Below the pieces are notes generated by a model. That model was not told the origin of the DNA, did no database searches, and saw nothing but the letters and a program-made list of their open reading frames with translations. This document shows positions 31,201 to 42,855 of a DNA stretch of 64,000 nucleotides, piece after piece. The stretch spans positions 33,311,644-33,375,643 of the forward strand of contig CM065691.1 in the NCBI GenBank assembly GCA_017654935.2. Reading direction: 5' to 3'. Position numbers and translations under genes: made by a program. The DNA comes from Phymorhynchus buccinoides (Eukaryota > Mollusca > Gastropoda > Neogastropoda > Raphitomidae). Position 1 is the first letter of the stretch; every line of letters begins with the position of its first letter.

Positions 31201-33890
31201 ACCTATCATATCAACATAACATATTGCTAAGCAATTCCGAGACTTGCAAACAAAACGCCTCTCTAAGCACCTATCATATCAACATAACATATTGCTAAGC
31301 AATTCCGAGACTTGCAAACAAAACGCCTCTCTAAGCACCTATCATATCAACATAACATATGGCTAAGCAATTCCGAGACTTGCAAAACAAAACGCATCAA
31401 CATAACATATTGCTAAGCAATTCCGAGACTTGCAAACAAAACGCCTCTCTAAGCACCTATCATATCAACATAGCATATTGCTAAGCAATTCCGAGACTTG
31501 CAAACAAAACGCCTCTCTAAGCACCTATCATATCAACATAACAGCTAAGCAATTCCGAGACTTGCAAACAAAACGCCTCTCTAAGCACCTATCATATCAA
31601 CATAACATATTGCTAAGCAATTCCGAGACTTGCAAACAAAACGCCTCTCTAAGCACCTATCATATCAACATAACATATTGCTAAGCAATTCCGAGACTTG
31701 CAAACAAAACGCCTCTCTAAGCACCTATCATATCAACATAACATATTGCTAAGCAATTCCGAGACTTGCAAACAAAACGCCTCTCTAAGCACCTATCATA
31801 TCAACATAACATATTGCTAAGCAATTCCGAGACTTGCAAACAAAACGCCTCTCTAAGCACCTATCATATCAACATAACATATTGCTAAGCAATTCCAAGA
31901 CTTGCAAACAAAACGCCTCTCTAAGCACCTATCATATCAACATAACATATTGCTAAGCAATTCCGAGACTTGCAAACAAAACGCCTCTCTAAGCACCTAT
32001 CATATCAACATAACATATTGCTAAGCAATTCCGAGACTTGCAAACAAAACGCCTCTCTAAGCACCTATCATATCAACATAACATATTGCTAAGCAATTCC
32101 GAGACTTGCAAACAAAACGCCTCTCTAAGCACCTATCATATCAACATAACATATTGCTAAGCAATTCCGAGACTTGCAAACAAAACGCCTCTCTAAGCAC
32201 CTATCATATCAACATAACATATTGCTAAGCAATTCCGAGACTTGCAAACAAAACGCCTCTCTAAGCACCTATCATATCAACATAACATATTGCTAAGCAA
32301 TTCCGAGACTTGCAAACAAAACGCCTCTCTAAGCACCAATTCCGAGACTTGCATCATATCAACATAACATATTGCTAAGCAATTCCGAGACTTGCAAACA
32401 AAACGCCTCTCTAAGCACCTATCAAACAAAATCAACATAGCATATTGCTAAGCAATTCCGAGACTTGCAAACAAAACGCCTCTCTAAGCACCTATCATAT
32501 CAACATAACATATTGCTAAGCAATTCCGAGACTTGCAAACAAAACGCCTCTCTAAGCACCTATCATATCAACATAACATATTGCTAAGCAATTCCGAGAC
32601 TTGCAAACAAAACGCCTCTCTAAGCACCTATCATATCAACATAACATATTGCTAAGCAATTCCGAGACTTGCAAACAAAACGCCTCTCTAAGCACCTATC
32701 ATATCAACATAACATATTGCTAAGCAATTCCGAGACTTGCAAACAAAACGCCTCTCTAAGCACCTATCATATCAACATAACATATTGCTAAGCAATTCCG
32801 AAGACTTGCAAACAAAACGCCTCTCTAAGCACCTATCATATCAACATAACATATTGCTAAGCAATTCCGAGACTTGCAAACAAAACGCCTCTCTAAGCAC
32901 CTATCATATCAACATAACATATTGCTAAGCAATTCCGAGACTTGCACCTATCATATCAACATAACATATTGCAAAACGCAAACAAAACGCCTCTCTAAGC
33001 ACCTATCATATCAACATAACATATTGCTAAGCAATTCCGAGACTTGCAAACAAAGCGCCTCTCTAAGCACCTATCATATCAACATAACATATTGCTAAGC
33101 AATTCCGAGACTTGCAAACAAAACGCCTCGCTGTTCCGTTGCAAACAAAGCGCCTCTCTAAGCACCTTCATATCAACATAACATATTGCTAAGCAATTCC
33201 AAGACTTGCAAACAAAACGCCTCTCTAAGCACCTTCATATCAACATAACATATTGCTAAGCAATTCCCTTGCAAACAAAACGCCTCTCTAAGCACCAATC
33301 ATATCAACATAACATATTGCTAAGCAATTCCAAGACTTGCAAACAAAACGCCTCTCTAAGCAATATTGCAGGCACCAATCTTATCAACATAACATATTTC
33401 TTCCAAGACTAGCCAAGTATCATATCAACATAACATATTGCTAAGCAATTAATGCCTCTCTAAGCACCTATCATTCAACATTTGGCTCAAACAAAACGCC
33501 TCTCTATGCTACTGGCAGTGAAAGGGTTAAAAAAACGCCTCTCTACACCTATCATATCAAAAAACTAAGCAATCCAGACTTGCAAAAAAACCTCTCTAAG
33601 CACCTATCAGCTAAGCAATTAAAAGACAGACAAAACTAAATATCATCAGGGCTAAGCCTTTGTCATATCCCATATTGCTAAGCAATTCCGAGACTTGCAA
33701 ACAAAACGCCTACCGCTAAGCAATTATAAACGCCTCTCTAAGCACCTATCACAACATAGCATATTGCTAAGCAATTCCGAGACTTGCAAACAAAACGCCT
33801 CTCTAAGCACCTATCATATCAACATAGCATATTGCTAAGCAATTCCGAGACTTGCAAACAAAACGCCTTCTAAGCACCTATCTGCCAACA
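28241..33890. repeat. 68-bp satellite, copy 1 (about 83 units)
   Basis: Highly uniform units containing TTGCAAACAAAACGCCTCTC, TAAGCACCTATCATATCAAC and TATTGCTAAGCAATTCCGAG. Each unit has a small hairpin, TTGC-TAA-GCAA. The left edge starts cleanly, while the right kilobase (about 32.9-33.9 kb) is scrambled, with truncated units and an embedded MITE end (near 33510-33530). The array lies inside a LARP1-like intron. Open frames in it are an effect of a repeat without stops. Confidence 0.95.
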
Positions 33891-33904
33891 TAATCAAATA
33901 TTAA

Positions 33905-34140
33905 CCCTTTCACCGCCAACTGTCGCATTTTTGCACCACAATGTAACACACCATAATTGTCAAAACCCTTAAAACCAGGGTCTATTATTCAATAGTGTTC
34001 CTAAATTTGAAAGTAAGGATTGACCCTATTCTAAATGTGTCGCAAAGAAATCCCACAATATTGCAGATGAAATCTTTTCTGCAGCCAAGTAAGTTTAATG
34101 GATCCGGTTTTTAGCTCAAAGATGACTGGCGGTGAAAGGG
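33905..34140. mobile_element. piggyBac-like MITE with TTAA target duplication
   Basis: 236 bp flanked by TTAA (33901-33904 and 34141-34144), with inverted ends CCCTTTCACCGCCA...TGGCGGTGAAAGGG. CCC/GGG ends plus TTAA are the piggyBac footprint. The same termini seed the tandem arrays at 4967-5472 and 46501-47092. A decayed copy is at about 61880-62148. Confidence 0.8.
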
Positions 34141-34243
34141 TTAAAAAACTTTACAAACAAAAAACCTCCAGCAAAACCTGCATAGGCAATTAAAAGACAG
34201 ATCAAAACTAAAAGGGCTAAGCCTTTGTCCCCCATTGAAAGTA

Positions 34244-34422
34244 CCGTATTATACGGACTATACGGCGCTACTTTCCCCCCAGATTGAGAGCCTTGCGCCT
34301 TATATGCTATGTACTAGTAAATAATAGTAAGAAACTAAATAACCTAAAATTGAAGTTTTTGAGTCAAAAAAATTTGGGGAGCGCCTTATAATCAGGTGCG
34401 CCTTGTAGTCCGAAAAATACAG
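34244..34422. mobile_element. TA-flanked MITE (CCGTATTATACGGACTATACGGCGC)
   Basis: 179 bp with ends CCGTATTATACGGACTA...TAGTCCGAAAAATACAG and TA on each side. Same family as 381-776 and 40437-40611. Confidence 0.7.
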
Positions 34423-34677
34423 TACTGTTGTTGTTTTCTATGCCCAAATTGTTGGTCACTGTTTTCTCTCTACCCGCTCCTTGCAAATCTATGCAAACAT
34501 ACACTTGTTCACAGCTGCAACAGTTTCTTTAACCTACATAAAGGAGCAGAATAATATCACTTTTTTCCTACCCCCACCCCCTTCTTTTAAATCTATGCAA
34601 ACAATTGACTGTGCACAGCTGTAACAGTTTCCTCATCCTATAATATATGGATAGGATATATCCATTGAATTTACTAA

Positions 34678-34838
34678 AGGTCTGTGTAGTGTACACGTTA
34701 ACATTATTCACAAAATATCTATGTCCCCAGAGCAACACAGTGATAGGCCACTAATGTAATAATGGCGACTTACAACTCACTGTGTTGCCATGGGGAAATA
34801 GAAATATTTTGTGAATATGTTAACGTGCACACTGACCT
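34678..34838. mobile_element. Foldback element with 60-bp arms, copy 1
   Basis: The arms AGGTCTGTGTAGTGTACACG / CGTGCACACTGACCT continue inward through TTATTCACAAAATATCTATG to a short loop; nearly the whole 161 bp pairs with itself. No clear target duplication. Equivalent at 62685-62844. Confidence 0.65.
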
Positions 34839-35189
34839 AAACCTATTTTACCAACTATCAAGTATATCATACCATATCATTTTACGACAATTTCATTTTG
34901 TCATATTAGTTATTCGCATATCATTGGTCATATTAAGGCTGTATCACACTATTCAACTTTATAGAAAAAACACAGTGATTGCAGGTTAAGAAAAAAATTA
35001 AAATAAATAAAAATCACAGCCACTTTCAACTTCTTCTTCGTTCCCAAGACATATGGCCATAATGGGTAAGGTACGTATGTGTCCGTTTTTCATTTTTCAC
35101 TGGTCTCCCGTTGCGCACAGCCGACTGATTTCAGAGGAGCTCAAAGGAGAAAAAATATTTAGATTTCTTTTCTTTTTTTTAAAGGCAGT

Positions 35190-35970
35190 TAGAGAATGGG
35201 CCAATAAGATTAGAAAGATAGAAGATGATAGAAAGCAAAGGGAAAAGGCTGGAGAATGGGCCGATAAGTCACGAAAGATAGAAGATGATAGAAAGCAAAA
35301 GGGAAAAGGCAGGAGAATGGGCCAATAAGTTAGAAAGATAGAAGATGATAGAAAGCAAAGGGAAAAGGCAGGAGAATGGGCCAATAAGTTAGAAAGATAG
35401 AAGATGATAGAAAGCAAAGGGAAAAGGCAGGAGAATGGGCCAATAAGTTAGAAAGATAGAAGATGATAGAAAGCAAAGGGAAAAAGGCAGGAGAATGGGC
35501 CAATAAGTAGAAAGATAGAAGATGATAGAAAGCAAAGGGAAAAGGCAGGAGAATGGGCAACAATAAGTTAGAAAGATAGAAGATGATAGAAAGCAAAGGG
35601 AAAAGGCAGGAGAATGGGCCATAAGTTAGAAAGATAGAAGATGATAGAAAGCAAAGGGAAAAAAGGCAGGAGAATGGGCCAATAAGTTAGAAAGATAGAA
35701 GATGATAGAAAGCAAAGGGAAAAGGCAGGAGAACTGGGCCAATAAGTTAGAAAGATTGAAGATGATAGAAAGCAAAGGGAAAAAGGCAGGAGAATGGGCC
35801 GATAAGTTAGAAAGATAGAAGATGATAGAAAGCAAAGGGAAAAAGGCAGGAGAATGGGCCAATAAGTTAGAAAGATAGAAGATGATAGAAAGCAAAGGGA
35901 AAAGGCTGGAAAATGGGCCAATAAGTTAGAAAGATAGAAGATGATGAGAAAAGCAAAGGGAAAAGGCAGT
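35190..35970. repeat. 59-bp purine-rich minisatellite, copy 1
   Basis: About 13 units containing AGAAAGATAGAAGATGATAG and GGAAAAGGCAGGAGAATGGG. Strong purine/pyrimidine strand bias. Long minus-strand frames here are repeat artefacts. Confidence 0.92.
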
Positions 35971-36233
35971 CAAAGAGAGTGACAGATTAGAGGAAGTTAC
36001 AAGCACAGAAATTCCAGAAGGTGGGGGAACTATTTTTTTTGCGAAAGACCCCCCCGGTATCCCCACGGGGAGAGACTCATGGAAAGGGGCCGGGGTCGTC
36101 CAGCGTACGGAGGCACCCACTGCCCCGCCACTTTCAACAAAACTGAATAGTCAGATGACGCCTTTATAAGGCAAAGGGGTGTCGGTGAGGAAAAGAAGAA
36201 AGAAGAATAAAAAAACTGGCGTTCCCACATTAC

Positions 36234-36392
36234 CTCTTCCGTCAAAGGGCTTTCCTCCTCTTCCTCCTCGTGCCCCTCCTCCCCTGCCTCCTCTGCCCCT
36301 GCCCCGGCGCACCCCGTGGGGTCCGAAGCCTCCCGATCGCGGGGGCTGGCCGTCGCTGTGAGGGCTGGTGGGGCCGGGCAAACCACCGCCTT
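36234..36392 (-). CDS. LARP1: LARP1-like Gly/Arg-rich exon
   Basis: 159-bp exon, acceptor GTCGTGGGGCAG, donor GGAAGAG/GTAATG (phase 1). The frame that joins the next exon in phase encodes GGGLPGPTSPHSDGQPPRSG, then GVRRGRGRGGRGGGARGGRG and GKPFDGRG. RGG tracts of this kind are RNA-binding and lie upstream of the La motif in LARP1 proteins. Its second-copy equivalent would fall beyond the right window edge. Earlier exons are not visible between 36.4 and 46 kb. Confidence 0.7.
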
Positions 36393-37600
36393 CTGCCCCA
36401 CGACAAAAACAGACACAATGCCGTAAAGTAAGTGGAATTTGTGAAGAGAGAAAAAGAATCATGCAAGCAAGGATGTGCATTATGGGTACGCACGCGTGAC
36501 ACACACGGGTGCAACTTGCCAAAATGAAAACAAATTGAAAGTTAGGGTTCCAGGAGCTGCACTAGGGTCCTGCAGCGGGGGTTACATGTGGGCAGAGCCC
36601 CATTCAGAAGTAGGGGGGGGGGGTTCATAACTAGACAGTTTTGGTGCAAACGTCTCATGATGGACTGAGAGTCGAGTCTCGATAACACTTGGAATAATAT
36701 GTGATGGGCAGCAACAGGAAAAACAAGGCTAAAGTCTGGGTTGCCAGCCACAATTTAGGAGAGAAAGAGACGAAAGATTTGATTGGGATTGAAAAATTGT
36801 TAAAAATAAACTATTAGAGATAGATGAATTCGTTTTTTTGCCTGTTAATCTGTTGTCTCTGGCCTTTCTGAAAATATGAATGAAGTCAAAAGTGATCATT
36901 TATCGACATAAGCCTGGTTTTCCTGTGCTGGGTGCTGATCACACATTAATGATTACATCCCGCCTTTAGAAACAATATGGCATCACCATGCTGTTTTCAG
37001 AGATTCCCCGAGAGAGACTTCCAGGATAGAACCACCACCAAGTTCAAAATGTCCGCTTGAGGTAAAAAAAAAAAAGATAACTTAAATAAAAAAAAAAATG
37101 AAATCAGCGTGAAACTGAAAGAGTTGCATCCATGCACACAGGATGAAAAAAGTTCTGTTAGTTTATTCCCTTATCGTCAATAAAGTACCATTTTGACGTG
37201 ACTTGATTTCACACACACACACACACACACCAGAGGATTTGAAAAAATTCTGTTAGCTATTCCTTTATTATCAATAAAGACCATTTTGACGTGACTTGAT
37301 TTCACACACACACACACACACACACACATGCACGCACACACAGAGGATTGAAAAAATCTCTGTTAGCTTATTCCTTTATTATCAATAAAGATCATTTTGA
37401 CTTCACACACACACAGGGGAAATAGATTATACCAAGGGGTAGAATTTAAACAAAAAGTGGATAATATCAACAGTGGAACAAAGTGAGAGAAGAAAACAAA
37501 AAAAAGGTAAAGAATCTACTTTATTTTTAAAACAATTTTTAAAAAAAACTTCTTTAGAATCAATTGATGTTTCAAAGTAAAGCAAATCTGATCTCAAACA
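36393..37600. other. Intron, no gene seen
   Basis: Contains three diverged repeats of about 100 bp (about 37145-37410) sharing TTATCAATAAAG and TTGACGTGACTTGATTTCAC, each followed by a CA microsatellite. No coding or RNA signature. Confidence 0.5.
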
Positions 37601-37601
37601 C

Positions 37602-37685
37602 ACAATCCCATCAGACTCATTAAATCAGTCTTATATTTTGCTTTCAAAGAATTCAAGCAAAAAAGGTAACATCATCTGGGATTGT
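37602..37685 (-). ncRNA. SNORD57: Box C/D snoRNA, U57-like, copy 1
   Basis: On the minus strand: 9-bp terminal stem ACAATCCCA/TGGGATTGT, C box AUGAUGU, D box CUGA, with guide GACTGATTTAATGAGT directly before the D box. The guide pairs with 18S rRNA CTCATTAAATCAGT. The fifth base upstream of the D box faces the A that is Am99 in human 18S, the SNORD57 target. An internal TTTTGCTT/AAGCAAAA hairpin is conserved in all copies. Same strand as the LARP1-like gene. Confidence 0.85.
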
Positions 37686-37959
37686 TCAATGTGAAAAATA
37701 TGCTCTTAAAGAAATACCTGTATGGGTTTTTTTAAAAAGCTTCCAAAATTGAAAGCAAACACACTAAAAATGGAAAAAATACGGGTCATAGAGGCATACT
37801 AGTAATTATGTTTTACAGTTTATCTTTCTAACCACCAGCCTTTGAGGAGATTTCAATGTCTCTGAGACAAGCTAGCAAGATAATTCAAAATGATGAAGAT
37901 AGCAGAAGAAACAAAATTAAACAATGAAAGTGTTTGCAGTTACCAATGTGTCCAACAAA

Positions 37960-38060
37960 TAGATGACTATAAAATAATAATAATAATAATGGTTATTTAC
38001 AGAGCACTTAATTCCCTTTGCAGGGAGCTCAAAGAACTGAACAAAGGCCTAAACACTAAC
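37960..38060. mobile_element. SINE/L2-type tail with TAA microsatellite
   Basis: (TAA)n followed by TTATTTACAGAGCACTTAAT and CTTTGCAGGGAGCTCAAAG. It resembles, in the opposite orientation, the AAAGCGCTATATAAAT tail at 41365-41455, a tail common in invertebrate and fish SINE/LINE2 repeats. Confidence 0.5.
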
Positions 38061-38716
38061 AATATCATATAAAAAATTATACATCATTAAATAAAATCCT
38101 AAGAATAACTCAACATGAATACAAGTAATTAATTGAAGTAAAAAATTAAAAAAAAGTGATGTAATAACACAAACAAATAAAAAAAAACACCAACCCCCTT
38201 CTTCTCCGTGCCCCCCCCCCAAAATCCCTCCCTCACCTTGTCTCCCTCCTCTTGCAGAAAAAAAAATTCTCCTCCTCTAATTGCTGTCCCTGTTGGGCGT
38301 CTTGCCCTACACTGTATAACACTCATCTGCCGGTCAAATCTGTTTGTCGTTGGATGCTAAAGAAAAAAGGTGGGTGAAAGTATGTGGTGTGTCAAAAAGA
38401 TGAGTCAGGCAGAGAAGTGTTGAAAACGAAATAACAGGAACAGAGTGGAAAACACTGTGTGGCAAAGCTATGTAAAGACGGGATTGGGGATGCCGAGTAA
38501 AAGAAAGAAGATTCCCTCGAGGATTGGGGAGTTTTTTAATACGGGGAAGTGGAGCAAGCCAGGTAGGGGAGTCGGAGGAAGATCTTTATATCTTTATAAT
38601 TTTAATTTATGAAATAGGGCATTTTAACAGCAATCACCCAAGTTTTCACAAAATCAACTACAGTTTTTTGTAAATCATTAGAACCCTGCTAATAACAAGC
38701 ACCTACATCTTATCTC

Positions 38717-38797
38717 ATCCCATCAGACTCATTAAATCAGGTTTTATATTTTGCTTTCATGGAATTCAAGCAAAAAAAAGTGGACATCATCTGGGAT
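38717..38797 (-). ncRNA. SNORD57: Box C/D snoRNA, U57-like, copy 2
   Basis: Stem ATCCCA/TGGGAT, C box AUGAUGU, D box CUGA. The guide CCTGATTTAATGAGT gives 13 contiguous pairs with 18S (CTCATTAAATCAG). Internal hairpin TTTTGCTT...AAGCAAAA kept. Flanks unrelated to the other copies. Confidence 0.82.
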
Positions 38798-39204
38798 TGT
38801 AAAATACTTTTTTGCTTCTGTCATCGAGTCAAGGAAAATCTTTTTGAAAATTGGTAAGGATAAAATGCTGTAAAAAATATCTTTAAACACTTAAGTCGAA
38901 AATTGATAGCAATTAAATAACCATGAAGCAGCTTTTGAGCTTTTTGCTTACAAAGCAATTGGCGGTTTGGCACACCATGATAATAATGTCAATAAATAAT
39001 TTCTTTAAAGCCCTGACAAAAAAAAGCAGCATTAACTACAATATTATTCCAAATCTACTTAATATCAGATGTGGCTGTCATGGTCTTTTTTGGAGTTACT
39101 GAATTCACAAATTATTTCCGGGGATTAAAAATGTTCAACAGCTGGAACTAATCTAATAATCTTAGTTATAAAGGGAAAGAACACAAATTCAAATTTCCAC
39201 GACT

Positions 39205-39285
39205 GATCCCATCAGACTCATTAAATCAGTTTTAATATTTTGCTTTCACAGAATTCAAGCAAACTATGGCACATCATCTAGGATC
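39205..39285 (-). ncRNA. SNORD57: Box C/D snoRNA, U57-like, copy 3
   Basis: Stem GATCCTA/TGGGATC, closed through one U-G wobble pair. C box AUGAUGU, D box CUGA, guide AACTGATTTAATGAGT with 15 pairs to 18S (CTCATTAAATCAGTT). Confidence 0.82.
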
Positions 39286-39989
39286 ATACTGTACTTCACA
39301 GAACCCTCAAAAATAAGCTATCAAATAGAATTATCGTCCATTCTTCAAATGTTTTTGGTCACGCCGTCTAATTAGACTATAAGTGACTTGGAGGCTGCGC
39401 AAATGCGCATAATGACTTTAAAAATAATAAAAAAAATAAAAATAAAAAACCTGTCCTAAAATCTTAGATTGTTGTGTAGTGTGTGTGTGTGTTTATGGAA
39501 CCTTTGTTTTAATTTGTTGTGAATTTTACAGAATTATCCTAGTATTCAAAGTTCCGTGAAAGATCACACATGGAAACAAAGATTTAGATAATCCAAAGTA
39601 CATTACATGCTCGTGACTCAGTTTATTATTATTCATGCTAAATTCAAAATGTCACGAACAAGTGAAACAATCTTAGTTTTTGGTACTTGTATGCAAGGGT
39701 TAAACCTGACCATTTTTTTTTCAAAAAAATAGAGAAAAAGGGAACAACGCCCCCCACGAAGCTGAGCACTTTTAATTCAATTTAAAGCAATTTGGATGCA
39801 TAATCAGGGGCTCTTATACAATGGCAATCAGGTTTTCACTTACAGCAAAGCTGGGGTTTTTTCCAGTCTTTATTATTTTTGTTGTTGAAAATATTCAAAA
39901 AACGGAATTCCTTCTGTACCGATTTTTCAAAAAAAGGATTTCCTTCCTGAGAAGGAAGCAGCTTAAGCCATGTGTATGTGAATTTTTCA

Positions 39990-40400
39990 GTTACTTTTTC
40001 TAATAGAAATGATTGATGATCTTGGGCAATACTTCTTCTTCGATCGCTCAACAGTTTCCCGTCAATTATGAGCACAGATGAGTCATGCTGCCCATTTGAT
40101 CTTGGGCCATACTTCTTCTTCTTCGATACTGAACAGTTTTCCGTCAATCATGAGACAGATTCCCGTCAATTATGAGCCCCCTGTCACATGCTGCCATTAT
40201 GCCGCCTATCTACCAGAATTTCATTCATGCTGCCCATTTGATCTTATAGGACATGCGTCAGAGCCTCCTATTTTGTTCTTCAATACGGGTACACTTCTGC
40301 GATCGCTCAACACAGTTTCCTGGTCAATTATGAGTGCAGATGCATCATTGCTTCCATTATGGTGGTTGGCCCTAACTAGGAAATAGGCCACACAAGTCAG
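39990..40400. repeat. Degenerate tandem repeat of about 90-130 bp
   Basis: Four diverged units sharing CGATCGCTCAACA, TTTCCCGTCAATTATGAG and CATGCTGCC. No coding sense. Confidence 0.55.
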
Positions 40401-40436
40401 CTTTCTTCGGCTAGGGGCCACTACGGGTATGCAATA

Positions 40437-40611
40437 CCGTATTTTACGGACTACAAGGCGCACCTGATTCCATAAGGTCGCACCCCCCAAATTTTACACA
40501 AAATTCATATTTTGTTATTTATAGTTTCTCACTATATTATCAGTCACATTATAAGGCGCCGGGGTCTCAGTCTATGAAAAAAGTATCGCCTTAATAGGCC
40601 GTAAAATACGG
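40437..40611. mobile_element. TA-flanked MITE (CCGTATTTTACGGAC)
   Basis: 175 bp, ends CCGTATTTTACGGAC...GGCCGTAAAATACGG, TA on both sides, and the family motif ACAAGGCGCACC. Confidence 0.75.
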
Positions 40612-40664
40612 TAACTTTTTTTAATCATGTATCAGACACTAGTCTTACATGCTACAAGTTCTAA

Positions 40665-40742
40665 GATTGATCAGACTCATTAAATCAGACTTTGGTTTTG
40701 CTTTCATCAAATTCAAGCAAAAACGTCACATCATCTGAGATC
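40665..40742 (-). ncRNA. SNORD57: Box C/D snoRNA, U57-like, copy 4 (weak stem)
   Basis: C box AUGAUGU, D box CUGA, guide CTGATTTAATGAGT (13 pairs to 18S) and internal TTTTGCTT...AAGCAAAA hairpin are all present. The terminal stem is poor (only GAT/ATC pairs), so this copy may be decaying. Confidence 0.6.
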
Positions 40743-40979
40743 AGAAACTGAAAACAAAAGAAAACACTAAAAGAATTTATCAAACATATTGTAAATCATT
40801 TGTTGCAATTCTGCTAAACACTCATAACAGTCAGCAAATTCTAATGCTGCCAGATTTCCTCAACCACATATTTTTTTCTTTAATATTTTCCTCGTAATTG
40901 TTTCAGGACGTCTTGAAAACATAAATATTTTGGAAAATGCCAAGTCCTTTCCATTGCTTTTTGTCAGATGTTGCGTGAA

Positions 40980-41275
40980 TATGTATGTGTGTGTACATGC
41001 ATGCGTGTGTGCTTTGGGTTTTTTGTGTTGTGTGTGCACGCATGTGTATGTGTGTGTGTCTGCATGCATGTGTGTGTGTGTCTGTCTGCATGCGTACATT
41101 GTGTGTGAGTGTATTTATATGTGTATCCTCTAACGTTTGTGTATGTGTGTTGGTGTATGTGGTCAGTTCCGTGCAACTCAGTTTGCTATGGCTTACTGAA
41201 TGAAAGATGAATAATGAGTCGGTGTCGATAAATGTGTATGTGTGTGTGTGTGTGAAATGAGAAGAGAGAGAGAGA

Positions 41276-41314
<39 letters not shown>

Positions 41315-41320
41315 GCGTTG
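40980..41320. repeat. TG and GA microsatellites
   Basis: TGTGTG/TGCATG-rich tract (40980-41260) followed by a pure GA run (about 41263-41312). Open frames here are low-complexity artefacts. Confidence 0.9.
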
Positions 41321-41364
41321 TTTGCTGGTTTTGTGTCATTCATAAACTATATTTTTTATGTCTA

Positions 41365-41455
41365 TTTGTTGATGAATATTTGATTGCAAAGCGCTTTGGG
41401 CTCATTTGAGGTAAAGCGCTATATAAATGTACTATTATTATTATTACTTACTTCT
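41365..41455 (+). mobile_element. SINE/L2-type 3' tail
   Basis: GCAAAGCGCTTTGGGC, then GGTAAAGCGCTATATAAATG followed by (TTA)n. This tail is known from many SINE/LINE2 families. Confidence 0.6.
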
Positions 41456-41904
41456 AAAACCCTGGTCAAATACATGCTTTAATAACTGTTCAATTAACCA
41501 CACTAAGTCAGTCAGTCATCCTCAAAGAGCCAGTCAATCAAAACAGTAAAAGACAGATGTGTACTTTAAAGTGCTTATTTTACAAATTTCATATAGTTCT
41601 ACAGACAGATTAATAGCTTGTTTAACAACATCCTACCAAACTAAAAGATTAGCTTTGCGAAGATTTTTGTGTTTTTTTAGTGATCTTAAATTGGAGGATA
41701 CAAAAGCTCTAAAATAAATTTTAAATGAACCTTCCAATGTCATCATAGCCAAGTATTTAAATTATTAAATGTTTACTCCATTTGGTAAAGGACAAAAAAA
41801 CAAAACTATGGGGGGAAAACTAAACAATATTTTGATACCCATAGCAACCTGGTGCATCATCATACAGAAAAAAGTCTTGTTAATAATATACAAAAATCAT
41901 AACT

Positions 41905-41986
41905 GATCCCATCAGACTCATTAAATCAGTTATGTATTTTGCTCTCATGGATTTCAAGCAAAATTGTGTTCACATCATGTGGGATC
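41905..41986 (-). ncRNA. SNORD57: Box C/D snoRNA, U57-like, copy 5 (best guide)
   Basis: Perfect 7-bp stem GATCCCA/TGGGATC, C box AUGAUGU, D box CUGA. The guide CATAACTGATTTAATGAG is complementary to 18 contiguous bases of 18S (CTCATTAAATCAGTTATG), the longest match in the window. First member of the tandem series that runs to 45922. Confidence 0.88.
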
Positions 41987-42773
41987 CTTCTTTCAGTTAC
42001 CATTTACTATCATGGCGAAATATTAAGAGCTTACATTCCTGAAGACACTCCAGATTTTTTTTTCCGTTGTTGTTGTTGATGATGATGATGATGATGATAT
42101 TTTGATGTTGGTGTTTTGATGTTGTTGGTGATGATGAGATTTTGCATAGTTTATAAACACAAAACATCAGCATTACCATAGAACAATATCACCAGCTTCA
42201 ATAACATTAAACAGCATACATTAATTGTAGTGATAGCCTGCTAGCTGACACATCACAGATAACATCTGGATCCCCCCTCCATCCCCAACATCAGCATACC
42301 ATAGAATATCACCAGCTTCAATAACATTAAACAGCATACATTAATTGTAGTGATAGCCTGCTAGCTGACACATCACAGATAACATCTGGATCCCCCCTCC
42401 ATCCCCAACATCAGCATACCATAGAACAATATCATATCACCAGCTTCAATAACATTAAACAGCATACATTAATTGTAGTGATAGCCTGCTAGCTGACACA
42501 TCACAGATAACACCTGGATCCCCCCTCCATCCCCAATCAATAGAGGATTATCCCGTTAGTTAATCCATAAAGAAGAGAACCACCCCAGTAAATCTGGCTT
42601 GTTTGGGGATAATTTATCACATGTGCCAACAGCAAAACTCATCAACTGGTGAATGTGTGAAAGGTAAACGACAGAAAAACAAACACACGGGAAAATGTAA
42701 ACAATATCTGATATCTATGGCAGCCTGGCACAGCAGCATACAGAAAAAAAAGTGTTTAAAACAAATTATAACT

Positions 42774-42855
42774 GATCCCATCAGACTCATTAAATCAGTT
42801 TTGTATTTTGCTCTCATGGATTTCAAGCAAAATTGTGTTCACATCATGTGGGGTC
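42774..42855 (-). ncRNA. SNORD57: Box C/D snoRNA, U57-like, copy 6
   Basis: Stem GACCCCA/TGGGATC with one mismatch, C box AUGAUGU, D box CUGA, guide with 15 pairs to 18S. Confidence 0.8.

Larger units (their letters stand above)
4967..36024. repeat. Copy 1 of a large duplicated block
   Basis: Apart from insertions and satellite length differences, this block matches 46501-64000 in order and orientation: MITE array, 113-bp minisatellite, CAGGCATG element, SINE, LARP1-like exons, 68-bp satellite, 59-bp minisatellite. Copy 1 also holds the 12.4-kb DIRS pair. The match still continues at the right window edge, so the true end is not visible. Confidence 0.9.

Noticed and set aside
35097..35921. 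Minus-strand hydrophobic frames (FYHLLSF / LLPFPFAF repeats) resembling membrane proteins
   Set aside because: Translation of the purine-rich 59-bp minisatellite; composition artefact.
38200..38300. Possible small exon between a TTTTTTTTTCTGCAAG acceptor-like site and a GTGAGG donor on the minus strand
   Set aside because: No phase gives a sensible join to the exon at 36392 and the encoded peptide is low complexity.
40860..41343. His/Thr/Cys-rich frames in both strands
   Set aside because: TG and GA microsatellite translation.
42180..42300. Second candidate C/D RNA in the higher-order repeat (GTGATGT...CTGA block near GCATACCATAG)
   Set aside because: No terminal stem adjacent to the boxes and no rRNA complementarity I can identify; conserved only through recent amplification.
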